This document shows positions 1 through 10,277 of a stretch of 64,000 nucleotides of DNA, piece after piece. Within the stretch, counting starts at the first letter, position 1. The number at the start of each line of letters is the position of its first letter. A program made the position numbers and the translations under genes. The stretch is from Ceratodon purpureus (Eukaryota; Streptophyta; Bryopsida; Pseudoditrichales; Ditrichaceae): positions 15,727,118 through 15,791,117 of the forward strand of contig CM026431.1 of assembly GCA_014871385.1 (NCBI GenBank), given 5' to 3'. A model generated the notes under the pieces. It ran no database searches. It saw only the letters and a list, made by a program, of their open reading frames with translations, and was not told where the DNA came from.

Positions 1-149
1 CCACCCATGGACGAAGGGTGTTAGTAGAGCAAGGGTGCTCTAGGAAGTTGTTGGCCTGTCGTCCATCCTTGCTCATATTCCACCATTTTAACCACTGTTG
101 TTTGTACTTGGGCGGAACTTTAGCCATCGCTAACAATTGAAGTTTCTGA

Positions 150-910
150 GGGAGCATCTCTGGTTTTGACAAGTTGTAGTTGTAATGGGTAATAATCTGT
201 CCAATAATAAGAAAAAATCAATATTTGTTGCAATTTCTTCCAGAGAGATCATTTTAATTAGAAAATTTCTTAAATATACGTAAATATCTTGTAAACATCA
301 GGATTTAGTGTTGTTTGTTAAGAACTAGAGGAAAAAAGGCCGTACTCCAGAAGTACTCTCGGATCCGAAAGTACATTATACTGTCTATACATTCTGCTAT
401 GCCGTTAGCTATGCCGTACTGAATAGATGAATTGCTAGTACTACAGAAGTACTCTCGGATCCGAAGTACATCGTATTGTATAGACATTTTGCTAAAGATA
501 AAAGCATTAACGTACCTCATTGATGAATCCCTCGCCATTTGCAGGGTCAGCAATGGCAAGCAATTGGTCCATATTGGTGTGCAGGCCTTTCTTGCAAATT
601 GCAACAACTTTGTAATGGTGTATAATTTGTCCAAAAACAGAAAGAGTTCAGGATTTGTAACCATTTCATGCGCCAGAAAAGCATGTTTAATCATAGAGCA
701 AGTTAAATTTATCCAAACATTCTTTAAATATCTTGATTTTATGCTGCAAATTGAAAGATGGAGGAAAAAAGCAGGTACTACGAGGTACTTTCCGATCCGA
801 AAGTACACTTTACGGTGTAAATAATTTTCTAAATAATTAGTAAAGTCATACGTCATTGATGAATCCCTCGCCATTTGTAGTGTCGGCGATGGCAAGCATT
901 CATACATCCG
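150..910. repeat. Diverged duplicated repeat block with GGATCC palindromes
   Basis: Segments recur in direct orientation. A stretch around 436-570 (palindromic TCGGATCCGA core, then a block reading 'gatgaatccctcgccatttg') is found again at 776-906, and another copy of the palindromic part lies at 345-390. The palindrome sits inside a larger near-palindrome of the form GTACTCTCGGATCCGAAAGTAC. Open frames exist on both strands here (200 and 130 codons), but they are repetitive, match no family I know, and are probably chance. The block looks like degraded foldback or tandem repeat DNA. Confidence 0.6.
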
Positions 911-1141
911 TCATTGCCACCATCCTACACAATGTAATATCCATCTCCCTAATAGGAGCCTCTACTAATTGGTTTAGGATCATGTGTAACTTGCCAACAC
1001 AATTCTTCCGCAGTTTCTCCACTGCCACGTGAACTCCAGGGTCTTTTGCTGGTTCTTCATCTTCGAGAGCTCTCTTGATATCCATGGGGATGTATTAAGA
1101 CTCATGAAGTATCAATAAACACAACATAAAAATGTCATTTT

Positions 1142-1640
1142 ACCATTTCTATTCAATTCAAAATTCAGTACATATAATCTGCCTAAAACCTTTGGTAGAT
1201 CGCAAGGTCATTTTATTCATTCATATATATTTTTTATTAAAAATGTACATCCTCAAAAGGGTATCTCAGATCCGAAAGTCCCTTGAGGTGAGACTCAATT
1301 TTGCTCATGGTTTAGAATCTGGATGAAAAATGACCTTTTTTTTCTTTCCTTCAAGATATGGCTTGTTATATGTTTTTGGAAAGCTCTCATTTAAGGCTTT
1401 CCAAAAACATATAACAAGCCATATTTTGAAGAAAAAAAAAATTATGTCATTTTTCATCCAGATTCTAAACCATGAACAAAATTGAGTCCCACCTCAAGGG
1501 ATTTTCGGATCCGAGATACCCTTTTGAGGATGTACATTTTTAATAAAAAAAAAATATATGAATGAATAAAATGACCTTGCGATCTACCAAAGGTTTTAGG
1601 CAGATTATATGCACTGAATTTTGAATTGAATAGAAATGGT
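1142..1640. repeat. Long near-perfect inverted repeat (hairpin), about 243-bp arms
   Basis: Left arm 1142-1384 and right arm 1396-1640 are reverse complements with only scattered mismatches and small indels, separated by an 11-base loop (1385-1395). The outer ends read ACCATTTCTATTCAATTC and its complement. Each arm contains a copy of the GGATCC-centred palindrome (about 1266 and 1506). No protein frame spans it. It fits a foldback or MITE-type element, and if transcribed it would give a long double-stranded RNA. I could not find a convincing target-site duplication at its edges. Confidence 0.85.
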
Positions 1641-1931
1641 CTTGGAATCTAAGGAGGGGTCAAGTCTTGTAAATATTTTTGAAAAATAGTGGAGATGAAG
1701 ATTCAGGCCTTTGGATTTCAATGGAATAATGGCATAAATGATTTTAGATCTTTAGAAGTGTGAAGGTATCTTAAGTGTGATGATATTTAAAGTATGTTGT
1801 TATATGTTCTTGATGTTGGTAATAGACACAAAGATTTTCTACATGATATTATCTCACACGCATTCTCTTGATTGCCTATACAGAACCTATCGCTAGACAA
1901 GAGAGCGGACATGCCGTCCTACAACCTAACA

Positions 1932-3702
1932 CACTACAAGAAAAAGGGGTCTGTAGCAACCCCCTGGCGGTTGCTACATACACTAGGAAGGCCTTTTTTC
2001 TATACCCCGAAAGGTTGCTAAGGCCCTAGCCGGGACATAACTTTGACTAGATGACCCCTAAGGTGGTCTTTTTGCAACCCTCTATAGGGAACGTCTCCAG
2101 AAGGGGAACCGCGGACAAAACTTGCTGGTGGTCGGGCCCACTGTAGTTGTTTTCATGGCTTGAATTTTACCGTCCTTGATTTTACGCCGAACTTTCACTC
2201 CCATCAATTTGAGGATGAAAGTTGTATGGCAATCGCAATTTCCATCAACAGAACTGAATTTTGTTTTGTGTGATTGCAGCCTGTGTCTGTGAGACACATG
2301 GCAGACAAATACAGCTAAAATAGTAAATCTCATTCATTGTAGATTGGTTCATAATTGGGAATTTCTATTTTTTAATTTATTTTTTGACGCAATGATTGAG
2401 AATTTCTACAGTGGTAGAATGTGGGTGTCACTAGAAGAGTGCCATGTCATGGAATTGTACCAATACCATGGAGGATAAATTGTAATTTCAGAATTTTGAT
2501 TTTGTATTTCTTTCCTTCAAAACACCAGTTCAACACGGCCACATTCAATGTTCACCAACACAAAGCTTAGATACATGACGATGCTAGTAAGCTAATAAAC
2601 CCTAACCCTTGCATGTAATAGTCACCCTTAATGCTCTAAAAAAATGATCCATTTCACTATCCAATCTCTTCATCAGGACGTTCTCTAAAGCAATTGATGT
2701 GTATCAAAATGGCAAAAACCAGGCACTCGTCTTCTCTTACGATCAAACAAGCTGAAGATTCATTTTAACCCCAAAACACCACTTTTACAAAAAAATCAAT
2801 ACAAGTTCCTCCTGATTCAGTCATCATTATAGTCACCACAAAACCCTAAACTGGTTTGCCTACATAATTGTTAGGGTTTGTCTCTCAGATGTTCACAACC
2901 ATCGTAACAACAACACTTCACGAAACTTTCTTCCTCAAAACCAAATCATTGATCAACTTCCTCATAGACCTTCAAATCACCACGAGACCCACACCAAGTA
3001 TAAACCACAATACAACAATAGAAACAAGATTTCCAACACCAATCATCCACCAAACAAGGAACCGAAACTCCTTGCCAGGAGACTGCTGAGACAGCATTTT
3101 GAGAGCCTTGTTCGCTATCTAGAACCTACTGGCAGTAGTGCGGATATTTGTGAGATTGGCCTGCAGAACTAACACCTCTCCATCGACTTGCTCCTTCACT
3201 TGACGCAGTTGGTCCACGCTCAGCTTGCCTACACCTGAATCTGAAGAAAGCAACCCTTGGTCGGTTATTGCGCTCCAAGGGGAATCAAACGAGAGAGAGA
3301 GAGAGATAGAGAGCTGGTGAACTTAGAACCGTTGCTTTTCACCGCATTATTGTAAGAGCCACACATAAATAGACACATCGCTTACATAAGGGCATATTTT
3401 AATCTATGTAAGAAAGTCTCCGTCTACAATGTACTGTGTTGATAGCAGCAGCAAACTTTGCAGTCCACTATTACACTGTTTTACCCTGGAACAGAAAAGA
3501 AGGCAGGAGGCCCACCACAATGGGGGGTTTTAGTGACTAGTACAAGTGAGAACGTCAATGGAACGCTCCGTAGATGCCGGAGCCATGGGAACGTTGCTAA
3601 GTTCATCGAATTTCACATTTTCCGAGTTTGAGCCTCCAAACGTTGCTTTCTTGCCAGACGTTGCTTTCCAGACGTTGCTACGAACCCCCTTTTCTTGAAG
3701 TG
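1932..3702. mobile_element. Non-autonomous CACTA (En/Spm-type) transposon
   Basis: The left end begins CACTACAAGAAAAAGGGG and the right end, read in complement, begins CACTTCAAGAAAAGGGGG. These are the canonical plant CACTA termini. Both are followed by related GTAGCAAC sequence, and GTTGCTA-type subterminal repeats recur near both ends (about 1963, 2014, 3590, 3640, 3675). The 3-bp target duplication ACA is at 1929-1931 and 3703-3705. At 1771 bp it is too short for the element's own transposase genes and none is visible. Part of its interior is derived from a host prefoldin gene, listed separately. Confidence 0.88.
3063..3245 (-). pseudogene. Captured prefoldin subunit 5 fragment inside the CACTA element
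   Basis: Reading the minus strand from about 3240 downwards gives LSVDQLRQVKEQVDGEV, then a segment ending NLTNIRTTASRF, a TAG stop, and IANKALKMLSQQSPGK. This follows the N-terminal helix of plant prefoldin subunit 5 (the PFD5 pattern SVEQLKxxKEQ...L..SLNNIRTAT), a subunit of the hexameric co-chaperone that delivers actin and tubulin to CCT. Only the N-terminal part of the family is present and the frame is broken by the stop, so it is non-functional. A GA-rich stretch next to it (about 3289-3310) may be captured 5' UTR. The family call rests on remembered family sequence. Confidence 0.65.
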
Positions 3703-3810
3703 ACAGAGACTATACATAACAAGTGGCTTCAACAGTCCGGAAACATGGGCGAATGTCTATACGCTGCAACTGTGAACGACATGATGCATGCGTTCATGGA
3801 GATCACTTAA

Positions 3811-4897
3811 CCCCTAAAGTATTTGGCCATAAAATCCCAAATTCTGCCTCAATTCTGCCCTGTTTTAGTTCAAAGTAGAATTATGCAGATTTAAATGTAT
3901 TTAGAAGAATCTAACCGTAGGATCTAGTACCTAACTTGTACATGTATGTGTACACAAAATTTTAGACTGTAAATCTTCACCGTTTGGAAGATCATAAGGT
4001 TTGAACTTGAGTGAAAAGTTTGTTTTGGTCCTGCCTGGCAGGGACAACCAGACTTCGGAGAATAAAACAGTCCATTTTTGATGATCGCATGGGTGGAGGC
4101 TCTTCAGTTTTGGATTCTAAAGTGAGTTGGGAATATGTCCAAAAAAATTGAAGACAATACAACACACAAAAGCATTGGAAAACCACATTTCTAGTGACGA
4201 GAGTCGAATGAAATGCATATATACTAGGTCTTTTTCCACACTACAAATGCCTAAGAAGATCATCACTTTTTGGGAATCCGAACGGTGTATACATGCATTT
4301 GTATGGAAAAGAAATTGTAGAGGAAAAAAATCTAAAAAAAAAAAAAAATCCAAAATAGATATGAATTTTACAGCATATACTGTGGTTTAGGAGGAGAAAA
4401 TGGTGAAGGGAAAATGGGTGACGAAGGTGACCCAATCACTGTTGATCTGTCTTGACAGTTTTTATAAAACTTGAAACTTTGACTGAATATATCTCAAGAT
4501 CTGTACGGTCAAAGTTTACAAAACTTGGTACGTAGACTAATTGGATGGCTTTAAACAAGATCCTACGGTTGGATTTTTCAAAATCAAATTTAAAAAAAAA
4601 TTATGAAACAATTTCAGAAAGGATCATTTGGAAGTCACTGTAGATTGTCACAGATTTGGTACACCACTCCCATCGGCCACAAACCTGCCCGAGCTGCCCT
4701 GAATTGAATTTTGATCTTTAAACACCAATTATTTCTAAACTACGGGCCCGATGGAAGTAAAATTTGGTCTTGCTAGAAAAATATGACAATTTTCCATGTT
4801 GTGCCAAAGTTACAGCCACATCTGATAAATTTTGACTCATAAGGAGCCTGACCGGACCCTAAATCATACCAAAACTGTTGAGTTGATACTTTAGGGG
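3811..4897. mobile_element. TTAA-flanked element with CCCCTAAAGTAT terminal repeats (copy 1)
   Basis: The left end CCCCTAAAGTAT at 3811 is matched in complement at 4886-4897. TTAA lies immediately outside both ends (3807-3810 and 4898-4901). No transposase is visible; the interior is AT-rich with long A runs (about 4325-4350). A TTAA target site and CCC...GGG ends are what the piggyBac superfamily shows, but piggyBac is rare in plants, so the superfamily assignment is open. Interior motifs such as a 'CCGTAGGATCTAGTACC' stretch near 3916 recur in other copies in this window. Confidence 0.7.
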
Positions 4898-5781
4898 TTA
4901 ATATAGAAGGTATCTAAAGGGAGGGAGGAAAGGCAAAGGACTAGACAAGGCAGAGCTCCGCCTCCGTCAAGCACAACGGAGCTTAGATCCGGAAATGATA
5001 GTTGAGGTGATGAAGGCGTATCTCAAAGCTGCGGACGTGTTAACGAAGGAGAAGGGACTTGAGGGAGCAGAGCTTTTTGGCTCTATGAAGAGGAAGCTTG
5101 ATCTTCCTCTTGGTTCAACCCATGACTTTCACCGCTTTGATAAGGTCAATTATTCCATTCCTACGATGGGGAATCGGTCAATAAGGGTGCGGATCCAGGA
5201 GGCTCTTTCGGATCCAACGTGCCGTGTATAGCACACCACGTCCATTCAGGAATCGGAGTGCGATCCATCCAAGTGGCAGATTGCTTGCCTTTCAAACCGA
5301 TCCAGGCAAAAATGTCAGGCACTTCATGCATAGACTCGTACGAAGTGCAACGCTAAGATCTCGAAGAGAGCTCGGAGCACAGCGGCCTCTACTTATTCCG
5401 GACAAAAGAAGGATTTTCACACCAGTCGCTTGACAGCTGCGGAATTCTGGTTCTGCGTTGATGATATCAACTGGTGCGTGAAGGAAGGTCAAAAGTCATT
5501 TGTTGTGGATTGGCCAGAAATTCCTATTGTATGGCCAGTCAAAATTGGAACCAATCTCACTTGATAGGAGGTACTCTCTCTGGAAGAAGCAGGCTTCCAG
5601 TTGCAACACCATGGCACTCTATTACCATGCCGCCAATTCCAAGCAGCTTCTAAGTGGCCTCTTTTGAGATCCCATTTCAAGGCACCAGCGGATCCTAATG
5701 CACACCCTACGCTCCGGGGTGGGTATTCCATTTGCAGGAACTCTGATGCCCCAACTATGAACCACCGTAACAAGTGGGAAA

Positions 5782-6114
5782 TTGCCGCTTTCATGGACCA
5801 GTCACCATTGCGATATAATATGGATAACGACTATTCCGTATCCTGGATATGGTTGCGTCGTTATTCTTAACACGGGAAGGGACAAGCTATACCGCATCAC
5901 CATTGAGAGCTTTCCAGAATGCACTTATCTAGATTTCATTAAGATGCTTTTGGAGACTCTAAGAAAGAATAAGCAATGGAAATACTGCAAACATATATAT
6001 TATGTTACTCGATACATGTGCAAGATGGATCCTAAGGAGGACTCCTTCATGCATACTTTGAATTATAGTTTCAATGAGGTTATGGAAATCCTTGAACGAA
6101 TGGGTGCCTTTTGA
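5782..6114 (+). pseudogene. SWIM-like zinc-finger transposon relic
   Basis: The frame closes at 6114 and contains GYGCVVILN, then a Y-x-ITIESFPECTYLDF segment, then WKYCKHIYYV. This is the layout of a SWIM finger (a Cys pair, then CxH), common in MULE-type transposases and their derivatives, but the second Cys of the first pair appears replaced. The sequence upstream (about 4980-5780) also looks once-coding in short pieces in different frames and is broken. No intact gene can be built. I read the whole 4.98-6.11 kb stretch as a decayed transposon-derived gene; family assignment is tentative. Confidence 0.4.
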
Positions 6115-6389
6115 AGAACTGATCAATTTATAACGTACAAGGAGCCTCCTAAGGGACGATAGGCTACTATAATAGCAGTGTTTTGTTCTAGATTGGATTT
6201 GTCTTGATTTGAACTGCGTAAAATATAGATGATTTTTTTGTATGCCATTATGTACAATCAAATTAGGTGAGTTTTTTTCTACAACAAAATAGAATTCTCT
6301 CTCTATCCTTCATGCCTATTACAAACACCTCCAAATTTTGGGTGAAGGTAGGGGCAGAAAAGCAGAGAAGGAAACGTTTTTTTTTGCAA

Positions 6390-6500
6390 AATATCTGTCC
6401 TGTGGAGGTGTATCTCGGATCCGAAGGTCCACCACATTCAACACCTTGGGGACTCTCCGATCCGAGATACACCTCCAGAGACAAGAAGTTTTTTGAAAAA
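6390..6500. repeat. Short foldback repeat with GGATCC palindromes
   Basis: TGGAGGTGTATCTCGGATCC at about 6400 is repeated in inverse orientation ending near 6476, with about 35-40-bp arms around a short loop that reads CACATTCAACACC. Each arm has the same GTATCTCGGATCCGA core seen in the 1.1-1.6 kb hairpin and in the 0.3-0.9 kb repeats, so these are probably related foldback elements. Confidence 0.65.
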
Positions 6501-6509
6501 AAACTGTAA

Positions 6510-7233
6510 ATTATACTCGGAAATTACAACGGTCTTCATCAAAGAAGGGGAGAAAATCATTTTTAACCTATTTCTCTAAAAATTTAAAGAACATGTGACC
6601 CAAATTTATAACATTTCTAAATTTAGCATTTTTAGTCTAAAATCTTCCAAAACCACAAAAATCCACAAGAATAGGTCATTTACTAAATTTAGTAACATTT
6701 CTTGATTTACGTCAAAAACTTCCAAAATTTTCAAAAATTCTCTAAAAACCAAAGCGTTTTCCTAAAAAAAAAGAATTTTTTTGTCAAAAAAGCCTCCACT
6801 ACTCTCTGCTCCTGCTCTCTCATGAGAAGATTGCTTCGCTGGCACTAAGACGACTCAAGGCTTCAAGTGGATGATTTTAATATACTTTTTACCCTAAAAG
6901 CTTCTCCAATCGACATAGTTTGGGCTAGAAATGTGATGCTTCTCTTCTCGACTTTGGCCCAGTTTGAACCGGCCCTCAAACTTTATAATGCATTCAACTA
7001 ATTTTACAAACAAAGCCCACATGCAATGGGCAATGCAAGTTCCAATGCTAAAGTGATTGAATGTATTGAGGCATCTACAAAGATTCCTAGAAAGAGGGAG
7101 ATGGTGTGAGGTGGTTTTTTCTCTGAATTGATTGATCGCAATGGCAGATCAACAGAGATTACCGAGAAGAGGTAGAAGAGGACATTAAGGGGTATCTCAT
7201 CACTTATTTCCATAGCCATAAGTTTTGGTACTT
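6510..7233. other. No gene seen
   Basis: AT-rich sequence with many A and T runs and no credible coding exon on either strand. Repetitive 'tctaaaa' and 'ccaaaa' motifs suggest old transposon sequence. Confidence 0.5.
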
Positions 7234-7237
7234 TTAA

Positions 7238-7788
7238 CCCCTAAGCGTCCTCACCCATGTCCATTTTAGGCAGTTTTATAAAGATGCATTATAAAATGCA
7301 ATCAATATGAATATTTAGAACTTGATGTATAAATACATCTTGAATTTTAGATTCCATCTCTACGGTTAGATCTATGACTGCTTTTATTAATCTTTTTATA
7401 TAGATTTTGAAACATAAAATAAAAAAATATTTTGAAATTCAATTACAAATAAGATATTGACAATAAGTGGATGAAATTTGTTGTGATGGGTTATAATGTA
7501 GTACTTTAGGTGTACTGATTTTTGGAGATTTTTTGGATGCTCAATTTTATGAGTTTATTTTTTCAAGAACACTTTTAGACTAAAATCTTCAAAATTTTGG
7601 GTGGAACACTGCAAGACAAAATGAAGCATAATTTCTTCAAAAATTGTTTCCTTTTCGATCGAATGACACATACGAGAAGCTAGCTTCCCATAGAAAATTC
7701 AATAAAAAAATCACACCACAAAAAGTGCATGACGGATGAGATAATGCGGATGGAATCTGTGCATCAGGCCTGCTTAGGCAGTTAGGGG
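7238..7788. mobile_element. TTAA-flanked CCCCTAA element (copy 2, short)
   Basis: Starts CCCCTAAGC and ends in the complement of CCCCTAACTGCC, with TTAA on both sides (7234-7237 and 7789-7792). It is 551 bp with no coding potential. The flanks outside the TTAA also resemble each other ('catagccataagttttgg' on the left, a similar phrase on the right at about 7797-7817), so either the target was itself duplicated or the element has moved within a repeat. The terminal match is only about 7 bp, so the assignment leans on similarity to the better copies in this window. Confidence 0.5.
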
Positions 7789-7792
7789 TTAA

Positions 7793-8762
7793 TATTTCAT
7801 AGCCATAAGTTTTCCATGAAATACTAAGTACCATAAAATATTTGAGGTAGTTGTTGCCAATAAAATCACCTAAGCCAGAAGAATCATAACTATTTTCCCA
7901 TTTGATTAGCTACCATCTTCTATCTAGTTGTAGAAGCTCCCTCCCCTCTTTATATTTCAAGTATGAAGTAAAAGTTGTAGATTTCTCGTAAAGATTTGTA
8001 GCACTTAAGGCCCAACTATGTGGCACCAATTTTGACATTACGCTCAACGCCCTTCTCCAATTTTCCAACACCTCCTTGAATCTTTTTCTATCTAAATTTG
8101 GAAAATTTCCAAATATAGAATGTACTTGTTTGAATTGGTTTTGTAGGTGGAAGGAAAAGACCGAATGAGATTTTGACGACACACTTGTGAGAAGTAGCAT
8201 TGGAAAATCATAAGAAGTCCATGGCATGCCATGTTTTATAGGACATTTCAACATTGATAGTAGCTAGATTATAAATCAAACAACTGCATTAATTTTAAAG
8301 ATTACAAATGTGATAAGTAGAAATTTCTTTCAATGGAAGATTAGTGTAGAAATGTCCGTTTCAATTTGTAGGTCGTTGAGTGCTATATCCATGGCATTAC
8401 AATTTAAGAGATGGACATGAAGGGATTCATTTGTTATGACCTTAAGGGAGCAATAGAAATTGTAAGGTACTTGTTTCTAATTGGACATCTATCTACATAA
8501 ATGAAATTATGACACTTTTATGAAGTGATAAGTCTCATAGAAAGAAAAGTTTGAATTTGACCAAAATACTACCAAGACTTATGCAGAAGATTGTTTATGA
8601 ATTTTCTAAGTACAAAATTGATCTTATATTGATATGCAGAGTCCATTCTTTATAGATTCTATTTCATATTATAGTTGGACAATTCTTGAAGCAAAGATAA
8701 TGTTGATGTATGTGCCAAAGTCAATGTTCTATAAGGAAATAGAACCTATAACTTATACTACT
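7793..8762. other. No gene seen
   Basis: AT-rich. A 114-codon frame on the minus strand (7910-8254) has no recognisable domain and nothing beside it to extend it. I do not annotate it as a gene. Confidence 0.45.
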
Positions 8763-8766
8763 TTAA

Positions 8767-9200
8767 CCCTTAAAATCAAAATGCCTCAACAGTGCTAAAA
8801 ACGTTCAAAACTAGCATTTTTCAATACAAGGTGTAAGTTTTTAAGTTTTGATGTGTCTTGGGGGGAAATAACCGTAGGATATAGTATCTTACTTCTACAT
8901 CTACATGTACTCCAAATCTTAGATTCAAAATCCTTCTTGTTTCTGAGATCGTAATGTTCAAAGTTGGAAAAAAAGTTTTTTCCATTGTTGCAAAATAGGT
9001 TTGAAGTGTTGCGTGAGCCAAAAAAACCAATTTCAAAAGTAATTTTTGACTTAAGGCTCTTCAAATTTTTGTTTCTAGATAGGTTAGGAATATCTCCATG
9101 CACTTTTTACATTTATAGGACCTATAAAACCTAAAGAAATGCTTGATTTTTCACATGGAGCTATGCTGAAATTCAAATTCAAAGGCTTGTCAAATTTTAT
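8767..9200. mobile_element. TTAA/CCCTTAA element end (copy 3, truncated)
   Basis: TTAA at 8763-8766 is followed by CCCTTAAAATC. The next 430 bases closely match the reverse complement of the right part of the element at 49869-51416: the shared landmarks are 'caatacaaggtgtaag', 'ccgtaggatatagtatctta' and 'gcttgatttttcacatgg'. The partner end was not found, so this copy is truncated or diverged beyond recognition after about 9200. Confidence 0.55.
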
Positions 9201-9935
9201 GTAAAAAAAACAAAACTTGGAAAAAAGTAATATCTCAATTTTTGGTGAATTTTTGAAATTCTGGTGATTTAATTAGATTTGGGCAGATATTGAGGATAAA
9301 TGAGCATATTCTGCAATTTTGGGCAAATTTCAGCATGCCCTAATAGTATTCTGAAACTTTGACTACAAATATCTCCTGAAGCATGAAGAATTTAAAAGCA
9401 TGAATGGTCTTGTTGGAAAGGCGTGGAAAAACTTCACTATCTGCAAAAAAAATTCAACTTCATGCAATCTATATTTAACAATTGAAAGCGTGACCAAAGT
9501 CAAATGAACCTTGTTAGAGCTCTTTTCAACTTTAGGGATTGGAGGTTCAACCAATTGTTATCCTAGGATATCTAATTTAAAGTGTTTAGCTTATAAATGA
9601 AATTTTGTAGCTCCATCATTTTTTTGAAGCAATTCTATTCTAACTTTGTAAAAGTCATGAAATTATTTCTTTCATCAAGTCAATTTGGTACCTTTGCAAC
9701 CAATAATGTAATTTTATGTATTTCTTTAAGATCTTAAAAAATTAAAATTATTATGGATTATAATGATAATTATTATTATAAGGATAACGATCACAACCAT
9801 GATAAATTACAGTAAGAAAGTGCAATTAAACTATCTAAAATTCAATTTGAAGATATTAAGATCACATCATTTGACATTATTTAGCCTACATTCAATTTAC
9901 AAACATCTATAAATACAAATATTTTCAAATGCTCA
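9200..9935. other. No gene seen
   Basis: AT-rich spacer, possibly continuing old transposon sequence at its left side. It contains poly-A and TTATTATTA-type low-complexity stretches near 9740-9790 and no credible exon. Confidence 0.5.
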
Positions 9936-10277
9936 TTGCTCAAGGGTGATGGTCCGCTTGGGGTATCCCCCAACGGACTGGGATACCCACAGGAACGGAA
10001 ACAAATTGGCAGGCTTCAGCAACTCGCCGCCCTTCCCACATCACCAAGTTTCCTGGACCGGACTCCCAAGGAGGCGGCAGATTTGAACTTGGACATGTGT
10101 ACTATTTGCTCGCTGAGTGGCGCTCCGATTTTGGCGCCAGGCTCCCAGGTTGGCAGCTGTGTCCCGCCATTTTCGTGGTCCTCTCATCCTCGCGCTTTTC
10201 CTGTGTCGCCACTTGAGTTTAGAAGCTGTCAGTGAAGTTCTTGGTGGAGTTATTGCTGTCCCATCGCTTTTCATGCA

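Noticed and set aside
305-907. 200-codon minus-strand frame
   Set aside because: It runs through duplicated palindromic repeats, shows internal repetition mirroring the DNA repeats, and has no recognisable domain.
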